From an uncultured Saccharospirillaceae bacterium (lineage in GTDB: Bacteria > Pseudomonadota > Gammaproteobacteria > Pseudomonadales > Natronospirillaceae), in contig CAJXZL010000001.1 of assembly GCA_913063165.1 (NCBI GenBank), positions 186,001 through 250,000 on the forward strand: a DNA stretch of 64,000 nt, given 5' to 3'. The notes below the pieces were generated by a model. It saw nothing but the letters and a program-made list of their open reading frames with translations. It had not been told where the DNA came from and ran no database searches. Position 1 is the stretch's first letter. Every line of letters starts with the position of its first letter. This document shows, piece after piece, positions 56,728-64,000 of the stretch. Made by a program: the position numbers and the translations under genes.

Positions 56728-56764
56728 GACAAGTTGGCTGCGTCTCGGCGCAGCAATCGATAGA

Positions 56765-56807
56765 GCAGACAATGACCACTTTAGGGTGGCCTTGTTTGCT
56801 TTTTTTT
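56765..56807 (+). terminator. Intrinsic terminator of the aap operon
   Basis: GCAGACAA...CCAC pairs with GTGG...TTGTTTGC (with a small bulge and one G-U pair), followed at once by eight T. Confidence 0.75.
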
Positions 56808-56889
56808 GCGCTCTCCACAGCGACTCATTGCCATCTGTTGCCCATGAAACTGCCACTTAAATGCAATCTTCGGCATGGGAGCAATGCTT

Positions 56890-56958
56890 CACCACCCTAG
56901 ATAATTACTACACCTACCTAGACACCTAACTAGCCACCTGCCTAGCCACCTACCTAGA
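56890..56958. repeat. Four-copy 12-bp CTAG-containing tandem repeat
   Basis: Four consecutive 12-base units at 56911-56958 follow the pattern CACCTrmCTAGm (CACCTACCTAGA, CACCTAACTAGC, CACCTGCCTAGC, CACCTACCTAGA), with a diverged fifth copy, CACCACCCTAGA, starting at 56890. Each copy contains CTAG, a tetranucleotide usually rare in enteric-type genomes. It lies in the 497-base gene-free stretch between aapP and the deaminase gene; apart from the terminator I see no other feature in that stretch. Confidence 0.85.
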
Positions 56959-57224
56959 ATCCGTCACAGCGTATTGCCTACGCCGTATGAGCTCAGGACG
57001 GCATTCAATGCACGCCAGATTAGCCCATTCAGGCTTTTCAACAGACCATCGCTGCTCCTATTTGCTATCGATAAAACTCCTAGGATAGACTGACCCCATC
57101 ACCCACTCGGTGACCCACATTTGCATAGCCACTCCCATTTTTGAATGGCGCAAAAGGTTACCCTTTTTGATGTTTCAAAAGACCTCCAGAGGGCGGACTT
57201 TTGTGCACTAGGCGGAGCAACACC

Positions 57225-57662
57225 ATGTCAGATAAATGGCTTCAACGATTTTATCAAATGGCCGAATTGGTCGCTTCTTGGAGCAAAGACCCCAGTACCC
57301 AGGTCGGTGCCGTTATCACCCAGCATAATCGGGTGGTATCACTGGGATTTAACGGATATCCCCATGGCGTGAGCGACTCAGCTGGAGAAGATAGCCGCGA
57401 CTTGAAACTACTTAAGACCATTCATGCCGAAGAAAACGCCATTCTATTCGCCAAGCGGGACTTGGTCGGTTGTGACATGATTGTGACCCACTTTCCCTGC
57501 CCTAATTGTGCAGCAAAGATTATCCAAACCGGTATCACATCGGTTTACAGCCCGCCCCCCGACCCTGAATTCAGTTCGCGCTGGGGTGACAAAATAAAAA
57601 TCAGTGAAAGCATGTTTGCCGAGTCTGGCGTTGCAGTGGTATGGCTCGACACCGGTCACTGA
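57225..57662 (+). CDS. dCMP deaminase family protein
   Basis: A 145-residue zinc-dependent deaminase. The zinc site is HAEENAIL (His and proton-relay Glu) and PCPNCAAKII (two Cys), with the N-terminal STQVGAVI and GFNGYPHGVSDS nucleotide-binding loops of deoxycytidylate deaminases (ComEB/YfbR-unlike). It would convert dCMP to dUMP, the ThyA substrate. The ATG has GGAG eight bases upstream. Gammaproteobacteria often use dCTP deaminase instead, so this enzyme may be an alternative dUMP route; that the activity is on dCMP rather than another cytosine compound is by family. Confidence 0.88.
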   Translation: MSDKWLQRFYQMAELVASWSKDPSTQVGAVITQHNRVVSLGFNGYPHGVSDSAGEDSRDLKLLKTIHAEENAILFAKRDLVGCDMIVTHFPCPNCAAKIIQTGITSVYSPPPDPEFSSRWGDKIKISESMFAESGVAVVWLDTGH

Positions 57663-57732
57663 CGGGCGGACGACTATCTGTGTATTTCGTCCACAGAGCC
57701 ATACACAGAAGCGTCTCCGCCTAAAAGTCATC

Positions 57733-57777
57733 AAGGACTTCAGGCACCTATCACTAGGCAATTGCAGTGAAGTCCTT
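57733..57777 (+). promoter_or_regulatory. Structured leader upstream of argS
   Basis: AAGGACTTCA (57733-57742) is exactly complementary to TGAAGTCCTT (57768-57777); between them is a smaller CCTA/TAGG hairpin. The element ends 39 bases before the argS start and about 70 bases after the deaminase stop. It may be a terminator of the upstream gene or a 5'-leader structure of argS; only two further T follow. Confidence 0.5.
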
Positions 57778-57816
57778 TAATATCGCGCCACTACCTACCC
57801 AACACTCTAGGCACCA

Positions 57817-59550
57817 ATGAATATTCGTGAATTAGTAAGTCAAAAAGTCAGTGCGGCTATGTCCATCGCTGGCATCCCAAGCAACTTTACTGCCAATGTC
57901 ATCATCAGTAAAAATGCCCAATTCGGTGATTATCAGGCCAATGGCACGATGGCAGCAGCAAAAGCCATGAGACGCCCACCACGCGACCTTGCCGCTGAAA
58001 TCGTGTCTTACTTAAAACTAGACGGCATTGCCGACAAGGTCGAAGTTGCTGGGCCAGGCTTCATCAATATTTCATTATCCTCAGAATTTTTAAGTAGTCT
58101 GGCATTTGATATCGCCAAAGACCCCCGCCTTGGCATCCCACAGGCCGAACAGGCTGATACCGTGGTTGTAGACTACTCTGCGCCCAACCTTGCAAAAGAA
58201 ATGCATGTAGGCCATCTACGGTCCTCTATCATCGGTGATGCACAGGTGCGGTTAATGGAGTTTTTGGGCCATCATGTGATTCGTCAAAATCACATTGGCG
58301 ATTGGGGCACGCAATTTGGCATGCTCATAGCAGAACTCGAAGAAGCCTTAACCGGTGATGACGCACTGAGTTTTGAACTCAAAGACCTTGAGACCTTCTA
58401 TCAACGCAGCAAGGCTCACTTTGATGCAGATCCAGCGTTTGCCACCAAGTCTCGTGATTACGTGGTGCGACTACAGAGTGGCGACGCACAGGTGTTAGCA
58501 CTGTGGAAGCGATTTATCGACCTGTCCATGCACCATGCTGAAGAAATATACCAGCTGTTGAATGTATCCTTGACCCGCAAGGATGTCCAAGGCGAGAGTG
58601 CTTATAACGCTGACCTGCCGGTACTGGTAAAGGAATTAAAAGACCAAAATCTCGCTGTTGAGAGCGAAGGCGCATTGGTGGTGTTTCTCGATGAATTGGC
58701 TGACAAAGACGGCAATCCGTCGCCAGTCATTATCCAAAAGCAAGGTGGCGGATTTTTATATGCCACCACCGACTTGGCTGCAATTCGATACCGCACCAAT
58801 ACCCTCAAAGCAGACCGTGTTTTGGTGTTCACCGATGCCCGCCAAGCGCTGCATTTTAAGCAGATATTTTTAGTCGCTGAAAAAGCCGGTTTTAGCACGC
58901 CCAATGCCAAATTAGTGCATTGCCCGTTCGGCATGATGTTAGGACAAGACGGCAAGCCGTTCAAAACACGTTCAGGCGGCGTGGTGAAGTTAGCTGATTT
59001 GCTGAAAGAAGCGATTGAGCGCTCTGAAGCCCTAGTCATGACAAAAAATCCTGACTTAGATGCCGATACCCAAGCAGATGTTGCCCGAAAAGTGGCTATT
59101 GGTGCGGTGAAATACGCTGATTTGTCTAAGACCCGTACCCATGATTATGTGTTCAATTGGGATGCCATGCTCAGCTTTGAAGGCAACACAGCGCCCTATT
59201 TGCAGTATGCCTACACACGCATTCAATCCATTGCAAGAAAAGCCAACGCGTCCACCGATGTTGCACCCCTGATTCTAGAAACAGCGCAAGAGCGTGCGCT
59301 GGCCATAAAGCTGATTCAATTTGAGGAAGCTTTGGAACAGGTGAATAGAGAAGCACAGCCGCATATCATCTGTACCTATCTGTATGATTTGGCATCATTG
59401 TTTATGTCGTACTATGAACACTGCCCCATTCTCAAACCAGAGGTGCCTGAACCGATCAAGAACAGCCGACTGACGCTCAATGCTGCCACAGCGCGTACCC
59501 TGCAGTTGGGATTGGACTTGTTGGGTATTGAAGTGATGGAACAGATGTAA
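57817..59550 (+). CDS. argS: Arginyl-tRNA synthetase
   Basis: A 577-residue class Ia synthetase. The N-terminal additional domain, the HIGH-type motif in [21 protein letters not shown] (near 125-145), [13 protein letters not shown], and [25 protein letters not shown] in place of canonical KMSKS are typical of this enzyme. The C-terminal anticodon-binding domain with [12 protein letters not shown] and [34 protein letters not shown] is complete. It starts at the only nearby ATG; ribosome-binding sequence is weak. A stable hairpin follows its stop. Confidence 0.97.
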   Translation: MNIRELVSQKVSAAMSIAGIPSNFTANVIISKNAQFGDYQANGTMAAAKAMRRPPRDLAAEIVSYLKLDGIADKVEVAGPGFINISLSSEFLSSLAFDIAKDPRLGIPQAEQADTVVVDYSAPNLAKEMHVGHLRSSIIGDAQVRLMEFLGHHVIRQNHIGDWGTQFGMLIAELEEALTGDDALSFELKDLETFYQRSKAHFDADPAFATKSRDYVVRLQSGDAQVLALWKRFIDLSMHHAEEIYQLLNVSLTRKDVQGESAYNADLPVLVKELKDQNLAVESEGALVVFLDELADKDGNPSPVIIQKQGGGFLYATTDLAAIRYRTNTLKADRVLVFTDARQALHFKQIFLVAEKAGFSTPNAKLVHCPFGMMLGQDGKPFKTRSGGVVKLADLLKEAIERSEALVMTKNPDLDADTQADVARKVAIGAVKYADLSKTRTHDYVFNWDAMLSFEGNTAPYLQYAYTRIQSIARKANASTDVAPLILETAQERALAIKLIQFEEALEQVNREAQPHIICTYLYDLASLFMSYYEHCPILKPEVPEPIKNSRLTLNAATARTLQLGLDLLGIEVMEQM

Positions 59551-59562
59551 ACATCTTCAAAT

Positions 59563-59589
59563 AATCGCATCCCTAGGTGGGATGCGATT
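59563..59589 (+). terminator. Terminator hairpin of argS
   Basis: A perfect 11-pair stem (AATCGCATCCC with GGGATGCGATT) around a five-base loop begins 13 bases after the argS stop. Only a short T stretch follows; the stem is the same read from the convergent parC side. Confidence 0.75.
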
Positions 59590-59643
59590 TCAGTGCCACT
59601 GCCGCGATGACAGTGACACTTTTCTTCTACTTAATTGACCCGA

Positions 59644-61887
59644 TTACTCGACGTCTGTACCTGTCACCAACTGAAAACCTCTTGGCAATTTATGACCGCG
59701 TCGGCCACGTTCACCTCGATAATGCTCTAAATCAGAAGACTTTAAGCGTAGTAACCGCTTACCTGCATACAACACCAGCGTTTTACCCGCCGACACCACG
59801 GCAATATGGCTCATGAACTCACGGCCACTCTGTACATTGGCTGATGGAATAGAAATGATCTTGTTACCCTTTCCCTTGGACAACTCAGGCAGATCACTAG
59901 CAGGGAACACCAACAAACGGCCTTCATTACTGACTGCAGCGATCAAATCAGTGTCTTTGTGTGGCACGCGTTGTGCGGCAATGATCGCGCCACCTTTTGG
60001 TACCGATAGGGATGCCTTACCTGCCTTGTTCTTGGTTTCTAACTCACCAAGTCGGCCAATAAAACCATAGCCCGCGGTGGTTGATAACAATAGGGCTTCA
60101 TCATGACTGCCCATCACCATGTCACAGAACGTTGCGCCCGGTACTGGGTTTAACCGTCCAGACACGGGTTCACCATGACTGCGGGCTGAGGGCAAGCTAT
60201 GTGCCGCTAGGCTATAACTGCGGCCCGTACTGTCCATCAAAATGACGTTTTGATTGCTGCGGCCACTGACTTTAGTGAGGAAGCTGTCTCCCGAGCGGTA
60301 GGCTAGTCCAGAATGATCAAATTCAAGACCCTTTGCGGCTCGTATCCAACCTTTTTCTGACAGGATAACGGTAATGGGTTCTGCTGCGATTAACTGCTCT
60401 TCCTTAAAGGCTATTGCTTCACCACGCGACACAATAGGCGACATACGGTCATCACCATAGGTCTCTGCAGCAGCCATCAACTCCTTCTTGATCAGAGTGC
60501 GCATTCTGGCTGGGCTAGATAGAATTTTCTTTAAATAGTCTCGCTGTTCGGCCAACTCGGATTGCTCAGCGCGTATCTTCACTTCTTCGAGTTTGGCCAA
60601 CTGGCGTAACTTCAAATCTAAAATGGCTTCAGATTGCACTTCGGTCAGACCAAAGCGCTCCATCATCACAACTTTGGGTTTTTCTTCGGTACGAATGATG
60701 TGAATGACTTCATCAATATTGAGAAACGCGATTAACAAGGCATCTAAAATATGTAACCTGGATTCAACGCGCGCCAAATCAAAGGTCAAACGGCGCGTTA
60801 CACGGTCTGTTCTAAATGCCAACCACTCCAACAGAATGGTATTGAGACCCTTGACCGCAGGACGGCCATCGGTGCCAATCATATTCAAATTGACACGATA
60901 CGACCTTTCTAAATCGGTTGTGGCAAACAGGTGCGTCATCAGGGCATCGACATCAATGCGATTGGAGCGTGGTTCTATCACCAAACGGGTTGGATTCTCA
61001 TGATCGGATTCGTCGCGTAAATCGGCAACCATGGGCAGCTTTTTGGTCTGCATTTGTTGCGCGATCTGTTCCAATATCTTTGCGCCCGATACTTGATGCG
61101 GCAGGTCGGTGATTACGATATCACCCTGCTCCTGCTCGTAAACCGCGCGCATACGCATAGAGCCTTTGCCCGTGGAATAGATGCGTTCGATCTCGTCACG
61201 GGGGGTAATCACTTCTGCGCGGGTTGGATAGTCTGGTCCTTTCACATGCATCATCAAATCAGAAACGGTAGCGCTCGGCATATCCAACAAATGGATACAG
61301 GCACTAATCAGTTCTCTTAAATTGTGTGGCGGAATATCGGTCGCCATACCTACCGCGATACCTGTGGTTCCATTGAGCAGAACATGAGGTACTTGCGCTG
61401 GCAAAATCTGGGGTTCTTCTAATGAGCCGTCAAAGTTTAACTGCCAATCGACGGTGCCTCGAGACACTTCCGATAGCATGACATCAGCAAACTTAGACAA
61501 CTTGGATTCGGTATAACGCATGGCAGCAAAAGATTTTGGATCATCTGGTGACCCCCAGTTGCCCTGACCATCGACCAAGGGATACCGATAGGAAAAAGGT
61601 TGTGCCATCAACACCATCGCTTCATAACAGGCACTGTCGCCATGGGGATGGTATTTACCCAAAACATCACCCACGGTACGGGCAGACTTCTTATGTTTGG
61701 CAGTGGATTTTAATCCCAACTCGCTCATCGCATAAATAATGCGTCGCTGCACCGGCTTGAGGCCGTCGCCAATATGGGGCAATGCACGATCTAAGATGAC
61801 GTACATGGAATAATCTAAATAGGCTTTTTCGGTAAACTGCCCCATTGACATGGAATCAACGGGTTCGATATTAATAGGATCAGTCAT
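59644..61887 (-). CDS. parC: DNA topoisomerase IV subunit A
   Basis: A 747-residue type IIA topoisomerase subunit. The N-terminal winged-helix region [30 protein letters not shown], the segment [36 protein letters not shown] and the catalytic tyrosine in [11 protein letters not shown] (near 122) are intact, and [18 protein letters not shown] follows. The C-terminal domain has the blades of the ParC beta-pinwheel and no GyrA-box-like QRRGGKG, so ParC rather than GyrA. HGDSACYE has Ser at the position that is Ser80 in E. coli, the quinolone-sensitive form. parE is not next to it. It unlinks daughter chromosomes. Confidence 0.96.
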   Translation of the reverse strand: MTDPINIEPVDSMSMGQFTEKAYLDYSMYVILDRALPHIGDGLKPVQRRIIYAMSELGLKSTAKHKKSARTVGDVLGKYHPHGDSACYEAMVLMAQPFSYRYPLVDGQGNWGSPDDPKSFAAMRYTESKLSKFADVMLSEVSRGTVDWQLNFDGSLEEPQILPAQVPHVLLNGTTGIAVGMATDIPPHNLRELISACIHLLDMPSATVSDLMMHVKGPDYPTRAEVITPRDEIERIYSTGKGSMRMRAVYEQEQGDIVITDLPHQVSGAKILEQIAQQMQTKKLPMVADLRDESDHENPTRLVIEPRSNRIDVDALMTHLFATTDLERSYRVNLNMIGTDGRPAVKGLNTILLEWLAFRTDRVTRRLTFDLARVESRLHILDALLIAFLNIDEVIHIIRTEEKPKVVMMERFGLTEVQSEAILDLKLRQLAKLEEVKIRAEQSELAEQRDYLKKILSSPARMRTLIKKELMAAAETYGDDRMSPIVSRGEAIAFKEEQLIAAEPITVILSEKGWIRAAKGLEFDHSGLAYRSGDSFLTKVSGRSNQNVILMDSTGRSYSLAAHSLPSARSHGEPVSGRLNPVPGATFCDMVMGSHDEALLLSTTAGYGFIGRLGELETKNKAGKASLSVPKGGAIIAAQRVPHKDTDLIAAVSNEGRLLVFPASDLPELSKGKGNKIISIPSANVQSGREFMSHIAVVSAGKTLVLYAGKRLLRLKSSDLEHYRGERGRRGHKLPRGFQLVTGTDVE

Positions 61888-62022
61888 AGAAGTATTGTTA
61901 CTATCATGGCGGTTAACGGGGGTAGTGTGTCAGCCCAAACCCGAAATTACAATGCCTTAATTCTGGTGTACTGTATCGCTTAACGCGCCAAATTAGCCTG
62001 GAAATTATTGAAGGAATTGCAG

Positions 62023-64000
62023 ATGAAATTTATCCTGAAGTCCGTCTATTACCTGATCGCCATTGCCATCATTTTAGTGGTCAGTGGTGGCCTGGGCGTC
62101 TATTTTACTTTAAAAGGCAGCCTGCCTGTTTTAGAGGGTGAATTTCAAGAAGCCTCCTTAGATTCTGGCTTTGCAGTGACACGAGATATCCAAGGCGTGG
62201 TGACCATTACCGCCGATTCTCGTGCAGACACCGCATTCGCACTGGGATTTTTACATGCCCAGGAACGCTTTTTTCAAATGGATCTGCTCAGACGGAACTC
62301 TGCAGGAGAACTGAGTGAACTTTTTGGTAGCCTAGCGGTGAAACACGACAGTGCCATGCGGCTGTATCGGTTCCGTGCCGTGGCTGAACAAGCACAGAAA
62401 CGCTTAGGCGCAGAACAAAAGCAATTGCTCGCGGCCTATACCCAAGGCGTGAATCGGGGCTTAACTGAATTGTCGGTAAGACCCTTTGAATACCTTCTGT
62501 TACAAAAGTCACCGCGCGCATGGAGAGAAGCAGATACCTTCCTCGTTTTGTATTCGATGTATCTGGACCTTCAAAACGCAGAGGGTGCGCGTGAGCGGAC
62601 GTTGGCCGTCATGCAGGACGAATTACCCTTAGAATGGTACGAATTTCTAACACCAGAAGGTGGGATATGGGACGCCCCAATTTCGGGTGATGCAATAGAT
62701 CGCCCATTAGTAACGCCTGACTCAGCTTGGCCTATACAATCAACCACGGTGGCGGCTATTGATGCCAGTGAGCCCCATCTACCGGGCTCAAATAACTGGG
62801 CCTTAGCCGGTGGACGCACCGCGTCTGGTAGCGGCATGCTTGCTAATGATATGCACTTGGGATTAAGGGTGCCCAATATTTGGTATCGTGCCTCTTGGTC
62901 TCTAGGTGACCGCACCATTACAGGGGCGACATTACCTGGTACGCCCGCGATGATAGTCGGTAGCAATGAACACATCGCATGGGGATTAACCAACAGTTAT
63001 GGCGATTGGTCGGACGTTGTCATTTTGGACACCAATCCGTCTAAAAGCCTATACCAAACACCAGAAGGCTGGGAGAATTTTACCACCTATAACGAGTTGG
63101 TGGCCGTATCCGGGGAAAATTCAGTCAACGTGAATGTGCGCTATACGCGTTGGGGCCCCGTAATAGGCGAAAACCACAAGGGTCAGCTTTTGGCGCTCAA
63201 ATGGGTTGCCTTACAGCCAGATGGTGCCAACTTTAACATTATGAATTTAGAACGTGCGGACACCACAGACCAAGCGTTATCCATTGCCGCATCTGGCGCT
63301 ATCCCGCATCAAAACTTTGTCGTTGCCGACCGTGATGGCGCTATTGGCTGGACCATCTTTGGTCAAATGCCCAATAGAGTCGGGTTTGATGGCACCCAAC
63401 CCACCTCATGGGCAGATGGTGTAGCCAGTTGGGATGGCTATCGCGCGGCTGAAGATTATCCGTCTGTACGACAAGCGGGTGAGGGCGTTATTTGGACTGC
63501 CAATAGCCGTACCCAGTCAGGCAATAATGCCAAAAAAGTCGGTAACGAGGGCTACGCGCTAGGCGCTAGAGCGCAGCAAATTCGAGACCAACTACGAGAC
63601 ACGCAATTGGCCCACCCTGATGATATGCTCGCAATCCAAAGAGACGACCGTGCGCTCTTTCTAGAACGGTGGCACGGGTTGATGGTGTCAGTGGTCAAAG
63701 ATTATCCCAACGTGAAACAGCAAAAAGAACTGACCAAGCAGCTTGCACAATGGCAAGGACGGGCAGTTGCTAATTCAGTTGGCTATCGATTGGTGAAACA
63801 ATTTAGAACCGAAGTGATCAAAGGCACCCTGGGTGTTCTCTACGGGGATCTCGAACAACGCACGGCATTCTTTGATACCGACTCTGTGAATAACCTGATT
63901 GAGTACCCAACCTGGCAGCTGATCACAGAGCAGCCTGAACATTTGGTACCCCTAAGCCATAGCAGTTGGGACAGCTTTATGGTGGCGGCAGTCAATAACG
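62023..64000 (+). CDS. Penicillin acylase family Ntn-hydrolase (3' truncated by window end)
   Basis: An open frame of 659 codons continuing past base 64000. AAGGA seven bases before the ATG supports the start. An N-terminal membrane segment (SVYYLIAIAIILVVSGGLGVYF) anchors or exports it. The alpha-region contains ALGFLHAQERFFQMDLLRRNSAGELSELFG, typical of acyl-homoserine-lactone/penicillin acylases. The self-cleavage nucleophile is Ser256 in PGSNNWALAG, where the beta-chain would begin; GLTNSYGDWSD and NRTQSGNNAKKVGNEGYALGARAQQI follow. Likely periplasmic. Substrates may be AHLs (quorum quenching), beta-lactams or other N-acyl compounds; the family alone does not decide. Confidence 0.9.
   Translation, partial: MKFILKSVYYLIAIAIILVVSGGLGVYFTLKGSLPVLEGEFQEASLDSGFAVTRDIQGVVTITADSRADTAFALGFLHAQERFFQMDLLRRNSAGELSELFGSLAVKHDSAMRLYRFRAVAEQAQKRLGAEQKQLLAAYTQGVNRGLTELSVRPFEYLLLQKSPRAWREADTFLVLYSMYLDLQNAEGARERTLAVMQDELPLEWYEFLTPEGGIWDAPISGDAIDRPLVTPDSAWPIQSTTVAAIDASEPHLPGSNNWALAGGRTASGSGMLANDMHLGLRVPNIWYRASWSLGDRTITGATLPGTPAMIVGSNEHIAWGLTNSYGDWSDVVILDTNPSKSLYQTPEGWENFTTYNELVAVSGENSVNVNVRYTRWGPVIGENHKGQLLALKWVALQPDGANFNIMNLERADTTDQALSIAASGAIPHQNFVVADRDGAIGWTIFGQMPNRVGFDGTQPTSWADGVASWDGYRAAEDYPSVRQAGEGVIWTANSRTQSGNNAKKVGNEGYALGARAQQIRDQLRDTQLAHPDDMLAIQRDDRALFLERWHGLMVSVVKDYPNVKQQKELTKQLAQWQGRAVANSVGYRLVKQFRTEVIKGTLGVLYGDLEQRTAFFDTDSVNNLIEYPTWQLITEQPEHLVPLSHSSWDSFMVAAVNN

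Noticed and set aside
56911-56958. CRISPR array or phage attachment site
   Set aside because: 12-base units without spacers, and no cas, integrase or tRNA gene nearby.
57145-57372. 75-codon frame overlapping the dCMP deaminase gene
   Set aside because: Different frame over a clear enzyme gene; no independent support.
59577-59816. 79-codon plus-strand frame after argS
   Set aside because: It spans the argS terminator hairpin and is mostly antisense to parC.

Overview
The window looks like chromosomal DNA of a heterotrophic, probably marine gammaproteobacterium of the Oceanospirillales/Pseudomonadales type. This is inferred from gene content and order: ubiH-ubiI, xseB-ispA-dxs, a cfrX-cmpX-sigX-like locus, a CrbS/CrbR-acs acetate switch, lldEFG with a Dld-II-type dehydrogenase, and a general amino acid ABC transporter. 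Coding density is high and base composition is near 50% G+C. I see no rRNA, tRNA, CRISPR array, insertion sequence or prophage.

Layout. 1-7.4 kb: the 3' part of a GGDEF/EAL protein, two ubiquinone hydroxylases, then on the minus strand thymidylate synthase and a Lon-type protease. 7.6-15.3 kb: a transporter-linked hybrid histidine kinase, an MFS transporter, a LuxR-type response regulator and acetyl-CoA synthetase, which together resemble the CrbS/CrbR acetate switch. 15.4-20.9 kb: a minus-strand run xseB-ispA-dxs-zinc peptidase-cfrX-cmpX-sigX joining isoprenoid synthesis to a mechanosensitive channel and ECF sigma factor module. 21-26.3 kb: an orphan solute-binding protein, an unknown 137-residue protein downstream of a consensus CRP site, a GST-like protein, dgt, nusB and nrdR. 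26.6-30.8 kb: a GH1 beta-glucosidase, an NTF2-like protein, CCA-adding enzyme, pteridine reductase and a DUF2007 protein.

31-38.5 kb is a lactate-use region: a minus-strand lldE-lldF-lldG-dld operon, a divergent AEC permease, and at its left edge a TRAP binding-protein gene and a second sensor-kinase gene that are both cut off and fused tail to tail near 31.69 kb. This join (deletion, inversion or assembly error) is the most anomalous spot in the window. 38.6-43.7 kb: 3-hydroxybutyrate dehydrogenase, a voltage-gated-type K+ channel with a zinc-ribbon tail, a PlsC-like acyltransferase, trpS and a glycosyltransferase. 43.8-51.3 kb: a tightly overlapping menF-D-H-B-C-E-I operon for the upper menaquinone pathway. 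Together with ubiH/ubiI it suggests that both quinones are made. 51.4-56.8 kb: an EamA exporter and the aapJQMP amino acid ABC transporter, with a structured leader and a strong hairpin between aapJ and aapQ. 57-64 kb: a dCMP deaminase-like gene, argS, parC and the first two-thirds of a penicillin acylase family gene that runs off the end.

The metabolic theme is use of small organic acids and amino acids: acetate (acs), lactate (lld/dld), hydroxybutyrate, 2-oxoacid/lactate TRAP uptake (now broken) and general amino acid uptake, under two-component control and at least one CRP site.
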